Assembly (NCBI GenBank): GCA_041690495.1
Contig: JAWLHE010000005.1
Coordinates: forward strand, 62,001-126,000
Length of the DNA stretch: 64,000 bases
Direction: 5' to 3'
Source of the DNA: DATAAP01 sp041690495
GTDB taxonomy: Bacteria; Pseudomonadota; Alphaproteobacteria; CACIAM-22H2
Part shown: positions 6,776 through 18,200 of the stretch, one piece after another
How positions within the stretch are numbered: position 1 is the first letter of the stretch
Layout of the letters: every line of letters begins with the position of its first letter
Made by a program: the position numbers and the translations under genes
Notes under the pieces: generated by a model
The model's database searches: none
Told to the model about the DNA's origin: nothing
The model's input: the letters and a program-made list of their open reading frames with translations, nothing else

Positions 6776-8599
6776 CTACTTTACCGCCTGGGTCTCGGTG
6801 TGCTCGACCTGTCGCGCCCACATCGCGGCGTAGATGCCGCCAGACGCGAGAAGGTCGGCATGCCGGCCGCGCTCCGCCACCTTCCCGTTCTCCAGCACGA
6901 TGATCTCGTCGGCGTCCACAACCGTCGAAAGACGGTGCGCGATGGTCAGCGTCGTCACGCCTAGCGAGATCGTGCGCAGCGATTCCTGGATGCTCTTTTC
7001 GGTCCGGGTATCGAGCGCCGAGGTCGCCTCGTCGAACAGCAGGATCGGCGGTCGCTTGAGGATCGTTCGGGCGATCGCGACCCGCTGGCGCTCGCCGCCC
7101 GACAGCTTCAGGCCGCGCTCCCCGACCGGCGTCTGGTATTTGTCCGGAAGGCTCATGATGAAGTCGTGGATGCGCGCAAGCTTCGCCGCGGCCTCGACCT
7201 CCGCCGGGCTGGCGTCCGGTCGCCCGTAGGCGACGTTGTAGTAGATCGTGTCGTTGAACAGCACCGTATCCTGCGGGACGATGCCGATCGCGGCGCGAAG
7301 GCTCGCCTGCGTCACATCGCGGATGTCCTGACCGTCGATGCGGACTGCCCCCTCGTCCACGTCGTAGAAGCGGAACAGCAGGCGCGAGATCGTCGATTTG
7401 CCCGCACCGCTCGGACCGACGATCGCCACGGTCTTTCCTGCGGGCACTGTGAAGGTGAGATTCTTCAGGATCGGCCGGCGCGGATCGTAGCCGAAGGTCA
7501 CGTTCTCGAACCGCACCTCCCCCCCGGCGACGCGCAGCGGCGTGGCGCCGGGTGGGTCCGGCACCTCGACATTGACCTCGAGGAGCTGGAACATCGCCTG
7601 CATGTCGATCAGCGACTGGCGCAGTTCGCGGTATACCATGCCGAGGAAATTGAGTGGCATGTAGAGCTGGATCAGATAGGCGTTCACCAGCACGAAATCG
7701 CCGAGCGTCATTCGGCCCTCGGTCACGCCCATGCCGGCGAGGATCATGATGACCGTGACGCCGACCGCGATGATGGCGCCCTGCCCCGCGTTGAGCAGAG
7801 ACAGCGAGTTGGCGCTGCGGATGCCTGCCTTCTCATACGCGGTCAGGGCGCGGTCGAAGCGGCGCGCTTCATGCGCCTCGTTGCCGAAGTACTTGACCGT
7901 CTCGTAGTTGAGCAGGCTGTCGATCGCCTTGGTGTTTGCCTCGCTTTCCGCCTCGATCATCTGCCGGCGGAACTTGATCCGCCATTGCGTGATCGCCAGC
8001 GTGTACGCGACATAACCGACGATGGTGGCGAGCGTGATCGCGGCGAAGCGAATGTCGTAAAGCGTCCAAAGGACGATGCCGACCAGCGTGATCTCGAACA
8101 CTGTCGGCACGATCTGGAACAGGAGATAGTGGAGCAGATTGTCGATGCCGTTGGTGCCGCGCTCGATCGCTCGCGACAGGCCGCCCGTCTGGCGCTCGAG
8201 ATGGAAGCGAAGGGACAGGCGGTGCAGGTGCCGGAACGTCTCCAGCGCTACGACGTGGATCGCGTTCTGCGCGACCCTCGCGAACATCATCTCGCGCAGC
8301 TCGGTGAAGGCCGCGGCCACCATGCGTGCGCCGCCATAGGCGAGCAGCAGTCCGAGCGGCAGCACGATCGCGTCGGCGGGGCCGGTCAGCGCGTCAACCG
8401 ACTTCTTGTAGATGATCGGGACGTAGACCGTCATGAGCTTGGCGGCAATCAGCAGAACGACCGACCCGATTACCCGGAAGCGGACCCCGGCTGGCCCCTT
8501 GATCCACAGATAGGGGAGCAGCCGGCGGACGACCGTCAGGTCGGGGCGGCGAGAGGCGGCAATGGTTGGGGCGGGGCCTGGATGACCGTGAGGCGACAT
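6776..8599 (-). CDS. Atm1-type ABC exporter (fused permease and ATPase)
   Basis: A 607-residue half-transporter that would act as a homodimer. The N-terminal membrane domain (about 25-335) has the start typical of Atm1/ABCB7 relatives, LLPYLW then VPIIYKKSVDAL. The ATPase domain shows Walker A GPSGAGKST (about 395-403), Q-loop VPQDTVLFNDTI, signature LSGGERQRVAIAR, Walker B ILLFDEATSALD and the H-loop IAHRLST. Atm1 proteins of Alphaproteobacteria export glutathione-linked compounds and heavy-metal conjugates and are linked to Fe-S metabolism. The specific substrate here is inferred from the family only. Confidence 0.92.
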   Translation of the reverse strand: MSPHGHPGPAPTIAASRRPDLTVVRRLLPYLWIKGPAGVRFRVIGSVVLLIAAKLMTVYVPIIYKKSVDALTGPADAIVLPLGLLLAYGGARMVAAAFTELREMMFARVAQNAIHVVALETFRHLHRLSLRFHLERQTGGLSRAIERGTNGIDNLLHYLLFQIVPTVFEITLVGIVLWTLYDIRFAAITLATIVGYVAYTLAITQWRIKFRRQMIEAESEANTKAIDSLLNYETVKYFGNEAHEARRFDRALTAYEKAGIRSANSLSLLNAGQGAIIAVGVTVIMILAGMGVTEGRMTLGDFVLVNAYLIQLYMPLNFLGMVYRELRQSLIDMQAMFQLLEVNVEVPDPPGATPLRVAGGEVRFENVTFGYDPRRPILKNLTFTVPAGKTVAIVGPSGAGKSTISRLLFRFYDVDEGAVRIDGQDIRDVTQASLRAAIGIVPQDTVLFNDTIYYNVAYGRPDASPAEVEAAAKLARIHDFIMSLPDKYQTPVGERGLKLSGGERQRVAIARTILKRPPILLFDEATSALDTRTEKSIQESLRTISLGVTTLTIAHRLSTVVDADEIIVLENGKVAERGRHADLLASGGIYAAMWARQVEHTETQAVK

Positions 8600-9021
8600 G
8601 AGCGCCCCTTATATAGGCACCTGACGCAATTGCCGAAATCCCGTCTGCCGAAATTCCGGCTTCGCGGCCGGGCCTGCCTGTGCTGTAGTTCCGCCCGGAT
8701 AACCGCGCCCGCCGGGTCGAAAGTTCGACGAAGATTTGGCTTCAGGCGCATCGCCCCGGAGAGGGTCCAACCGCAAACTGGCGTGAAACAGTGAAGCACT
8801 CCTAACAGAGTCCTGTATCTCAAAGGGTTAGGCGCTTCACGCAAGAGCGGCCGGGTACGGCTCCCCGGGCTGGGCGGCCAACAGCATTTCCTGCTGAAAC
8901 GATGAAACACCCCGGCTGGTTGTCCGGACCGTCCCGCTTACCTAGGGTGCCGGACAGGAACAGCGTCGGGTACCGCCGCCGGGACCGGCAAGCTGCCCGG
9001 GCGCAAACACGGAGCCGATGA
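8600..9021. other. Non-coding gap with a dispersed palindromic element
   Basis: This 422-bp stretch between the ABC exporter and MAPEG genes shows no convincing reading frame. It holds the promoter regions of both divergent genes (including CTTATATAGG just before the exporter start) and the palindromic element described at 8781-8842. Confidence 0.6.
8781..8842. repeat. Dispersed extragenic palindrome, copy 1
   Basis: A nested inverted repeat: GTGAAGC (8791-8797) and CCTAAC (8801-8806) pair with GTTAGG (8827-8832) and GCTTCAC (8834-8840). An outer arm, GCGTGAA (8781-8787), can also pair with TTCACGC (8836-8842). The reverse complement shares the blocks CCTAA, TTGA-ATAC, GTGCTTC and CTG-TTCACG, in the same order, with the element at 56033-56104. 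That suggests a repeated family rather than a unique terminator. Confidence 0.55.
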
Positions 9022-9435
9022 ATGAGGGTAATGGCACCGGGCTTTCTCTTGGTGGCGCTGGTCTCGCTCGCGGCGCTCTCGCTTTATCTGTTCCTGACGC
9101 TCCGGGCGGCGCGGACGCGCGGCCGGCTCCGCATCGCGGCACCCGCCACCGGAGGCTCGCCCGAGTTCGAGCGCGCCCTCCGCATCCAGATGAACACGCT
9201 GGAGCAGCTGGTCCCCTTCATCGGCGCCCTGTGGCTGTGCGGGCTGTACCTGCAGCCGCTCTTTGCGGCTCTTGTCGGGGTGGCTTGGCTGGCCGGCCGG
9301 ATTATGTACGCGGCCAGCTACGCCGCGGATCCGGCGAGACGCCACCCCGGCTTCATCATCGGAATGGTCGCCACCATGACCCTGATCGCCGGCGCCGTGG
9401 CAGGCATCGTCCTGACCTGGCTGGCCATGCCCTGA
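9022..9435 (+). CDS. MAPEG family membrane protein
   Basis: A 137-residue protein with four predicted membrane helices: about 5-27, 59-77, 78-97 and 113-134. The MAPEG signature is present: FERALRIQMNTLEQLVPFI, then GRIMYAASYAADPARRHPGF. The family covers membrane glutathione S-transferases and relatives in eicosanoid and glutathione metabolism; bacterial members have poorly known substrates. The start has GGAG seven bases upstream. It converges on the TRAP permease gene with only 6 bp between the stops. Confidence 0.88.
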   Translation: MRVMAPGFLLVALVSLAALSLYLFLTLRAARTRGRLRIAAPATGGSPEFERALRIQMNTLEQLVPFIGALWLCGLYLQPLFAALVGVAWLAGRIMYAASYAADPARRHPGFIIGMVATMTLIAGAVAGIVLTWLAMP

Positions 9436-9441
9436 CGCGCG

Positions 9442-11457
9442 CTAAGCGACATGGCGGCTGCGGCGTTCCATGATCTGCCGCCCCGCCACGCCAACGGCCA
9501 GGGCGATCCCGGCGAGCTTCGCGTAGATGGCATGCTCGGTGGTGACGCTCGCGAAGGCCGCGTCGAGCAGGCCGGGGAACAGCAGCAGCACACCGGCGGC
9601 CAGCGCCAGTATCCGCTCGACGACGCCAAGTCGCCGGAACAGCCAGTTCTGCGCGGCGATGGCGAGCGCGCCGATGCCGATCGCGGTCGTGGCGATGACA
9701 AGGACCACGTCGAGCACCGATCCCGATTTCGGCATCGACAGCAGGATGCCGACGCCCGCCGGATCGAGCACGAACACGAACGGCAACAGGAAGGCCGGCA
9801 TCGTGTACTTCCACGACTGGAGAGTGGTCTTGTACGGATCGCCCCCGGTGATCGCGGCGGCGGCGAACGGCGACAGCGCCGTCGGCGGCGAGACCTCGGA
9901 GAGAACCGCGTAATAGAAGATGAACATGTGGGCTGCGAAATCGGGCACGCCGAGCTGGATCAGCGCCGGCGCCGCAATCACGGCGCAGATGATATAGGAG
10001 GCCGTGACCGGCACCGCGAGGCCGATGATCCAGACGATAAGCGAGGTGTAGACCGCGGTCAGCAGAAGGTTGCCGCCGGCATATGAGATGACGATAGCGC
10101 TGAACTTTAGGCCAAGGCCGGTAAGCGTGACGACGCCGACGATAATTCCGGCGGCGGCGCAGGTTGCAGCGACGTTGAGCATGCCGATCGAGCCGGCGGC
10201 CAGTGCCTGGACGAGACGCGGCGGAAAAAGGGCCGAATCGCGGCGCAGGAAGCTCACCGCCGCGGCAAGGATGATCGACCAGAACACCGAAGATTCGGGC
10301 GAGAAGCCCATCAGCATGAAGACGATGATCGAGACGAGCGAGGTGAAATGGAAGCCGTGCGACTTGGTCAGCGCCCACAGGCTTTCGCGTTTCTGGATCG
10401 TGACGTTGTGGATCCCGAACCGGCCTGCGTCGAGTTCCACCATCATGAAGAGCGCCATGTAATAGAAGCACGTCGGGATGACCGCCATCCGGATGACGTC
10501 GAGATACGATATCTTCAGGAACTCGGCGATGAGGAAGGCGGCGGCGCCGAGGACGGGTGGCGACAGGATCGCGCCGAGTCCGCCAGCAGCCAGCAGGCCG
10601 CCGGCGTCGTTCTTGCCGTAGCCAGCCTTGGCCAGCATCGGATAAGCGATCGAGCCAAGCGTCACCGTCGTCGCCACGCCCGAACCGGACGGACCGCCGA
10701 GCAGGAACGAGGCGAGCGTCACGGCGCGGCCGGCGCTGGTCGGCTTGCCACCCATCAGGTTGAACGAGAAGTTGATGAAGAACTGCCCCGCGCCCGAGTG
10801 CTGCAGGATCGCGCCGAAGATCGTAAAGAGAATGATGAGCGTCGAAGAGACGTCGATGGCCGGCCCGAAAATCCCTTCGAGCGTGATGTAGAGCTGGCCG
10901 GTCAGTCGGTCGATGTCGTAGCCGCGATGCGTCCATGGCGCAGGCAGGTACGGGCCGAACAGAGCATAAAGCAGGAATACGATGGCCACGCCCGGCATGA
11001 TCCAGCCGGTGCTGCGTCGCGCCGCCTCGAGCACGAGCAGGATGAAGACGACGCCGAAGACGACGTCGGTCTGATTAGGCAGGGTCGAACGGTCGGCGAG
11101 CTCCTCGCCGCCGAGAATCAGGTACGCGACCGTAGCCACCGAGATCAGCGCTGCGGCGATGTCCCAGAGCTGGAGCCGGTGCCTGAAGCGCGGGGCCGTC
11201 GGGAAGATCAGGTAGATCAGGAACAGGGCGAAGCCCACATGCACCGGCCGGAGCACCTGGGCGCGAACGATGTCGTAGGCGGCATAGAGGTGGAAGCAGG
11301 TCATCGCAACCGCTACGGCAATCACGAAATGCGCAAGCCAGCCGGTGTACCGGTTGGTGATGCCCTCTTCCGCAGCAACGAATTCCTCGGCCTTCTTCAG
11401 CGCCTCTTCGGTGACCGCCTCGTTCGCCGAAGCGGCGTTCTCCGGTTGTGTCGCCAT
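9442..11457 (-). CDS. TRAP transporter permease, fused small and large membrane subunits
   Basis: A 671-residue integral membrane protein of the 4TM/12TM fused type, in which the DctQ-like and DctM-like subunits are one chain. This is typical of TAXI-family systems. Evidence includes an N-terminal segment with several helices, the DctM block GPSGSGVATTVTLGSIAYPML with AAGGLGAILSPPVLGAAAFL, and a later PPTALSPFAAAAITGGDPYKTT region. It would import a small organic acid or similar solute using a sodium or proton gradient. It is transcribed after the binding-protein gene at 11605-12570, and a strong hairpin lies between the two. The start has GAGAGG upstream. Confidence 0.92.
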   Translation of the reverse strand: MATQPENAASANEAVTEEALKKAEEFVAAEEGITNRYTGWLAHFVIAVAVAMTCFHLYAAYDIVRAQVLRPVHVGFALFLIYLIFPTAPRFRHRLQLWDIAAALISVATVAYLILGGEELADRSTLPNQTDVVFGVVFILLVLEAARRSTGWIMPGVAIVFLLYALFGPYLPAPWTHRGYDIDRLTGQLYITLEGIFGPAIDVSSTLIILFTIFGAILQHSGAGQFFINFSFNLMGGKPTSAGRAVTLASFLLGGPSGSGVATTVTLGSIAYPMLAKAGYGKNDAGGLLAAGGLGAILSPPVLGAAAFLIAEFLKISYLDVIRMAVIPTCFYYMALFMMVELDAGRFGIHNVTIQKRESLWALTKSHGFHFTSLVSIIVFMLMGFSPESSVFWSIILAAAVSFLRRDSALFPPRLVQALAAGSIGMLNVAATCAAAGIIVGVVTLTGLGLKFSAIVISYAGGNLLLTAVYTSLIVWIIGLAVPVTASYIICAVIAAPALIQLGVPDFAAHMFIFYYAVLSEVSPPTALSPFAAAAITGGDPYKTTLQSWKYTMPAFLLPFVFVLDPAGVGILLSMPKSGSVLDVVLVIATTAIGIGALAIAAQNWLFRRLGVVERILALAAGVLLLFPGLLDAAFASVTTEHAIYAKLAGIALAVGVAGRQIMERRSRHVA

Positions 11458-11533
11458 CTAGCCTCTCTCGCCCCGCCCGCGCCGCCGCTCCGGCGGCAGC
11501 CTTCCGGTTCTTCTTGCCGATGTGTTTAAACGA

Positions 11534-11566
11534 ACGCCCCGCTCCAGGTCCGCTGGAACGGGGCGT
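11534..11566 (-). terminator. Intercistronic hairpin between TAXI binding protein and TRAP permease genes
   Basis: Arms at 11534-11547 and 11553-11566 pair at 13 of 14 positions around a 5-base loop (GTCCG). On the minus strand it is followed by TCGTTTAAAC, a weak T-rich tail. Its position suggests partial termination or 3' protection of the upstream message, giving more binding protein than permease. Confidence 0.65.
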
Positions 11567-11604
11567 CAAGTGAATACCGTGCGACCCGCCCGGTCGGTCG
11601 CCCT

Positions 11605-12570
11605 CTAGTTGGTCAGCTTGATGCCCTTCTCGGCGAAGTACTTGATCGCGCCGGGATGGAACGGAACCGGCGAATTCGACTGCTTCTGGTTTTCCAGCAG
11701 CACCTCGGCGGCCGATTTGTGAACGGCCACCCATTCCGCCTTGTGCTCGAAGATGGTCTTGACGATGTTGTAGGCGGTCTGGTCGTCCATCTTCTCGTTG
11801 ACGACGAGGATGTTCCAGACATTGGCCTGGTGGTTGTCCTTGTCCTGCTGGGGATAGGATCCGGCCTTGATTACGCCCGGCGAATAGAGCGGGCCGTACT
11901 TGGCGTTCATCTTGGCGATGGTGTCGGCGTGATCGATCAACCTGATCTGGACGCCCGGTGTCGCGCCGAGATCGGTCACCGCCGATGTCGGCACGCCGCC
12001 TACCCAGAAGTACGCGTCAATCTTGCGGTCCTTGAGGGCATTGGTGGACTCGGCGACGCCGAGCCGCTCGCGGGTCATGTCCTTGTCCTTATCCAGGCCG
12101 GCGGCCTCGATCACGCGGAAGGCCATGACTTCGGTAGCGCTGCCCTGCGAGCCGGTCGACACGCGCTTGCCCTTGAGATCGGTCATTTTGCCGATACCGG
12201 TGCCTTCGACAGTCACGACATGCATGCGGTTCGGATAGAGCACGGCAAGCGTCTTCTGAGGGACCTTGTTGCCGCGAAACTTGTCCTGGCCTTTCTGCGC
12301 GTCAAGGCTCGCGTCGGCCATGGTGAATGCTATGTCAGCCTTGCCCGCACCGATCAGCTTGAGATTGTCGACGGAGCCGCCGGTCACTTCGGCGGTCGCC
12401 TGCCAGCCCGGAACGTACTTGGTCAGAAGATTTGCCAGGCCGCCGCCCAGCGGATAGTACACGCCACCCGTACCGCCCGTGACGATCGACAGGTTCTGCT
12501 GCTGCGCGGACGCGCTCGTGGCCAGGCCGAGCCCGGCCAGCAGCATGACGCTCCACATCAAACGCTTCAT
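11605..12570 (-). CDS. TAXI family TRAP transporter solute-binding protein
   Basis: A 321-residue periplasmic protein. It has a signal peptide (SVMLLAGLGLATSASA) followed by the TAXI hallmark LSIVTGGTGGVYYPLGGGLANLL. Later come the family blocks ADIAFTMADASLDA, MHVVTVEGTGI, LKGKRVSTGSQGSATEVMAF and FWVGGVPTSAVTDLG. It binds the solute and delivers it to the permease encoded next on the same strand. The ligand is unknown; TAXI proteins have been linked to glutamate and other carboxylates in a few cases. AGGGAGGG lies upstream of the start. Confidence 0.93.
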   Translation of the reverse strand: MKRLMWSVMLLAGLGLATSASAQQQNLSIVTGGTGGVYYPLGGGLANLLTKYVPGWQATAEVTGGSVDNLKLIGAGKADIAFTMADASLDAQKGQDKFRGNKVPQKTLAVLYPNRMHVVTVEGTGIGKMTDLKGKRVSTGSQGSATEVMAFRVIEAAGLDKDKDMTRERLGVAESTNALKDRKIDAYFWVGGVPTSAVTDLGATPGVQIRLIDHADTIAKMNAKYGPLYSPGVIKAGSYPQQDKDNHQANVWNILVVNEKMDDQTAYNIVKTIFEHKAEWVAVHKSAAEVLLENQKQSNSPVPFHPGAIKYFAEKGIKLTN

Positions 12571-12721
12571 CTAGTACCCTCCCTAAACAGGCCAAAATCG
12601 CGGCAGCTCTTCATGGCCGCCGCAGGCGAAGGCTCGACTATATATTCTCAGTGCTGACGTATCCACCCGTGATCGCGGAGGCCGGCTCCGAGCGGGACAG
12701 CCGCGGCGAAAGGCCGGATTC

Positions 12722-13732
12722 GTGACACTTCTTCCTCGTCTACCTCGTTTTTTCTACCGCTCGATCGTCCCCGCTGTCGTCTCTATCCTGCTGGGCCATT
12801 TCTCCGCCCTCGCTCAGCCGGCAATGCCCGCCCTCCCGTCCTGGACGTCCCCACTGGCACGCGACCACCCTCTGGCCGGTCGAGTTTTCAGGCCGGCGGA
12901 CGGCCACGCGGCCGATCCCGAGCAGCTCGTACGCGATGCGACCCGCACCCCCTTTGTCCTGCTCGGCGAGAAGCACGACAATGCCGACCACCACGCCCTG
13001 CAGGCTTGGGTGATCCGTGCGATGGCCGCGGCCGGCCGTCGGCCGGCCGTGGCAATGGAGATGCTGACCGCGGATCAGGCGCCTGCCCTCGCCCGGTACA
13101 TTGCCGACCCGCAGGCGAGCGCGGCGGGATTTGGCAGGGCGGTCGGGTGGCAGGGCTGGCCCGACTGGTCGATCTACCAACCGATCGCCGAAGCCGCGCT
13201 CGGCGCACGACTGCCCATCGTCGCCGCCGATCTCGCCGCGGCGACGCGGCGCGCGATCGGACGCGGCAATCTTGCATCCCTGCCCGACGACGTGACGGGA
13301 CGGCTTGGGCTGATGACCGGATACGATTCACAGCAGGCCCAGTCGCTGGCCCAGGAGCTGCGCGACAGCCACTGCGGACACCTTCCGGAGGCGGCGCTGG
13401 CCGGCATGTCCGATGTGCAGCGGGCTCGCGACGCGCACATGGCCGCGGCGATGGTCGACGCTGCCGCGCAACCCGGGATCGCCGGCGCGGTGCTGATCGC
13501 CGGTGCGGGCCACGTCCGCCGCGACCGCGGCGTGCCGTGGCATCTCGCACGCATGGAGCCCGGACGGGCGGTGTTGTCCATCGCCTTCCGCGAGGTCGAC
13601 GACGGCAGGAGCGATGCCGCCGAGTACGTCACGTCGGGCCTGTTCGACTATGTCTGGTTCACGCCGCGCCGCGATAACGAGGATCCTTGCGCCCGGTTCG
13701 AGGAACAGCTGCGGCGACTGCGCCGACCTTGA
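12722..13732 (+). CDS. ChaN family (Tiki/heme-binding-like) exported protein
   Basis: A 336-residue protein with an N-terminal hydrophobic export signal (SIVPAVVSILLGHFSALAQ). The ChaN/PhuW pattern is clear: TPFVLLGEKHDNADHHALQ near residue 79, PAVAMEMLTADQ, AVGWQGWPDWSIYQPI, the helical DAHMAAAMV block and VLIAGAGHVRRDRGVP. ChaN relatives bind heme in iron-regulated outer membrane proteins, and the wider superfamily includes TraB/Tiki metalloproteases with GEXH-type motifs. Here GEKH matches that metal-binding signature. The start is GTG. It precedes the cox genes on the same strand but need not be functionally tied to them. Confidence 0.82.
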   Translation: MTLLPRLPRFFYRSIVPAVVSILLGHFSALAQPAMPALPSWTSPLARDHPLAGRVFRPADGHAADPEQLVRDATRTPFVLLGEKHDNADHHALQAWVIRAMAAAGRRPAVAMEMLTADQAPALARYIADPQASAAGFGRAVGWQGWPDWSIYQPIAEAALGARLPIVAADLAAATRRAIGRGNLASLPDDVTGRLGLMTGYDSQQAQSLAQELRDSHCGHLPEAALAGMSDVQRARDAHMAAAMVDAAAQPGIAGAVLIAGAGHVRRDRGVPWHLARMEPGRAVLSIAFREVDDGRSDAAEYVTSGLFDYVWFTPRRDNEDPCARFEEQLRRLRRP

Positions 13733-13784
13733 GAACCGTGCCGGCGCCATTTAACTTTGAGCTGCAAAGCAGGAGAGAGTCATC

Positions 13785-14399
13785 ATGCAGATGGCCGGCG
13801 AGTATCGGATTCCCGCAGCGCGCGACGTGGTCTGGCGCGGCCTCAATGACCCGGACGTGCTCCGGCAATGCATTCCCGGTTGCGAGAGCATCGAGAAGGT
13901 CTCGGACACCGAATTCACCGCGCGCGTCTTGCTCGCGGTGGGGCCGGTGAAGGCGAGATTCAACGGTCGCGTCGCCCTCGCCGAGCTCGTTCCGCCAGAA
14001 AGCTACACGATCACCGGCGAAGGCCAAGGCGGCGTCGCCGGATTCGGCAAGGGGTCGGCAAAGGTCCGGCTCGATGCGGCGACCGCCCAGGAGACGGTTC
14101 TGCACTATGAGGCGCAGTCGACGGTCGGCGGCAAGCTGGCACAAGTAGGCTCGCGCCTGGTCGATGCGACCGCGAAGAAGCTCGCCGACGAGTTCTTCAG
14201 CCGGTTCGTGACGGTGGTTGCCCAGCCCGCGGCCGAAGTGCTCCCCCCGCCTCCCGAGACGGCCGAAATGTCGCGTGCAGGCGAGCGGGAGCCGCTTGTC
14301 CCCGAGCGGTCCGCAGCCCGCCCGGCGCTTTCGCCGTTCATATGGGTTCCGGCACTGATCGCAGCGATCGGCATATTGCTCTGGGTGGTTACACGGTAG
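13785..14399 (+). CDS. coxG: CoxG-like SRPBCC protein with C-terminal membrane anchor
   Basis: A 204-residue protein with the CoxG/SRPBCC domain in residues 1-150: AGEYRIPAARDVVWRGLNDPDVLRQCIPGCE, VKARFNGRVAL, then GGKLAQVGSRLVDATAKKLADEFF. A proline-rich linker follows, and a final transmembrane helix (FIWVPALIAAIGILLWVV) anchors it. In carbon monoxide oxidisers CoxG recruits the Mo-hydroxylase to the membrane and passes electrons to quinones. It starts the structural half of the cluster, 98 bp before coxS. AGGAGAG precedes the ATG. Confidence 0.9.
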   Translation: MQMAGEYRIPAARDVVWRGLNDPDVLRQCIPGCESIEKVSDTEFTARVLLAVGPVKARFNGRVALAELVPPESYTITGEGQGGVAGFGKGSAKVRLDAATAQETVLHYEAQSTVGGKLAQVGSRLVDATAKKLADEFFSRFVTVVAQPAAEVLPPPPETAEMSRAGEREPLVPERSAARPALSPFIWVPALIAAIGILLWVVTR

Positions 14400-14497
14400 T
14401 GACTGCCTCGGCTGCCCTTGACGCGCCTGAGCAAGGGCGAGAGACTTGATCCAATTGCGCGTTATCGACGCGAATCAAGAAATTCTGGGAGGTGCAC

Positions 14498-14983
14498 ATG
14501 ACGCAGGTGTCGATGACCATCAACGGCAAGCCGGCATCGGCAGACGTCGAAAGCCGCACGCTGCTGGTTCAGTTGCTGCGCGAAAAACTTGGTCTGACCG
14601 GGACGCATGTCGGCTGCGACACCAGCCAGTGCGGCGCGTGCGTCGTGCATGTCAACGGCCACTCGGTGAAGAGCTGCACAATCCTCGCCGTGCAGTGCCA
14701 GGGCGCGGATGTCACGACGGTCGAGGGCCTCGCTACGGACGGCACGCTCCATCCGATGCAGGAGGCATTCCGCGACAATCACGGCCTGCAATGCGGGTTC
14801 TGCACGCCCGGCATGCTCATGAGCGCGCTCGATCTCGTGCAGCAGAATCCGGACCCGAGCGAACGCGAGATTCGCGAATGGCTCGAAGGCAATCTCTGCC
14901 GCTGCACGGGCTATCACAACATCGTCAAGTCCATCCAGGCCGGCGCCGCCGCGATGCGCGGTGTGCGTGCCGCAGCGGAATGA
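14498..14983 (+). CDS. coxS: Molybdenum hydroxylase [2Fe-2S] small subunit (CoxS-like)
   Basis: A 161-residue ferredoxin-like subunit. The first cluster ligands are C40, C45, C48 and C60; the second, in the helical domain, are C99, C102, C134 and C136, arranged exactly as in CoxS and xanthine oxidase small subunits (CGFCTPGM and NLCRCTG). It carries electrons from the molybdenum centre towards the FAD subunit. The ATG at 14498 has GGGAGG five bases upstream and is preferred over the GTG at 14492. It is followed directly by the large-subunit gene (8-bp gap). Confidence 0.93.
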   Translation: MTQVSMTINGKPASADVESRTLLVQLLREKLGLTGTHVGCDTSQCGACVVHVNGHSVKSCTILAVQCQGADVTTVEGLATDGTLHPMQEAFRDNHGLQCGFCTPGMLMSALDLVQQNPDPSEREIREWLEGNLCRCTGYHNIVKSIQAGAAAMRGVRAAAE

Positions 14984-14991
14984 GGTGAGCC

Positions 14992-17379
<2,388 letters not shown>

Positions 17380-17390
17380 GGGAGAGCCCC

Positions 17391-18182
17391 ATGTATGATT
17401 TCGCCTATCATCGTCCGGCCAGCCTTGCCGACGCGGCGCGCCTTGCAAAGGGCGCCGAAGCCAAGCTGATCGCCGGCGGCATGACCCTGATCCCGACCTT
17501 GAAGCAGCGCCTGGCGCAGCCTTCCGAAGTCGTAGACCTCGGCGGACTCACGGATCTGGCCGGCATCAGGATCGAGAGCGGTCGTATCGTCATCGGTGCG
17601 CTCACGCCGCATGCGCAGGTCGCCAGTTCCCCCGATGTGCAGAAGGCGATTCCCGCCCTTGCCCATCTCGCCGACGGGATCGGCGATCCGCAGGTGCGCA
17701 ACCGCGGCACAATCGGCGGGTCCCTGGCCAACAACGATCCCGCCGCGGATTATCCTGCCGGGGCTCTCGGCCTAGGCGCCACGATCCAGACCAATGAACG
17801 CGCCATTCCGGCGGACGAGTATTTCAAGGGGATGTTCGAGACGGCGCTGAAGGAAGGCGAGATTATCACCGCGGTCAGCTTTCCCGTCCCGGAAAGAGCC
17901 GGCTACGCCAAGTTCCCGAACCCCGCCTCGCGATATGCCGTGATCGGCGTGTTCGTGTCGAAGGGTCCGCAGGGCGTGCGCGTCGCGGTTACAGGTGCCG
18001 GCAACGGCGTGTTCCGCGTCAAGGCAATGGAAGACGCGCTGGGCCGCAGCTGGTCAGCCGATGCTCTCAAGGGGTTGGCTGTGCCGGCAGACCAATGCAA
18101 CGGCGATATCCACGCCTCGAGCGAGTATCGTGCGCACCTGATCGGTGTCATGGCGAAGCGCGCGGTTCAGGCGGCGGGGTAA
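17391..18182 (+). CDS. coxM: Molybdenum hydroxylase FAD subunit (CoxM-like)
   Basis: A 263-residue FAD-binding subunit. The two FAD motifs are AGGMTLIP (28-35) and TIGGS (107-111, followed by LANNDPAADYP). The C-terminal CO_deh_flav_C region starts near FPNPASRYAVIGVFV. It completes the S-L-M heterotrimer. The ATG follows GGGAGAGC and the gap to coxL is 11 bp. Gene order is G-S-L-M, unlike the M-S-L order of classical form I operons. The gene ends 18 bp before the stop of the oppositely directed phage-like islet. Confidence 0.93.
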   Translation: MYDFAYHRPASLADAARLAKGAEAKLIAGGMTLIPTLKQRLAQPSEVVDLGGLTDLAGIRIESGRIVIGALTPHAQVASSPDVQKAIPALAHLADGIGDPQVRNRGTIGGSLANNDPAADYPAGALGLGATIQTNERAIPADEYFKGMFETALKEGEIITAVSFPVPERAGYAKFPNPASRYAVIGVFVSKGPQGVRVAVTGAGNGVFRVKAMEDALGRSWSADALKGLAVPADQCNGDIHASSEYRAHLIGVMAKRAVQAAG

Positions 18183-18200
18183 TGCCCCCGCCGGCCTGAG

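Noticed and set aside
7166..8794. A 542-codon open frame antisense to the ABC exporter gene
   Set aside because: It is a shadow of the opposite gene; no domain and no ribosome binding site are seen.
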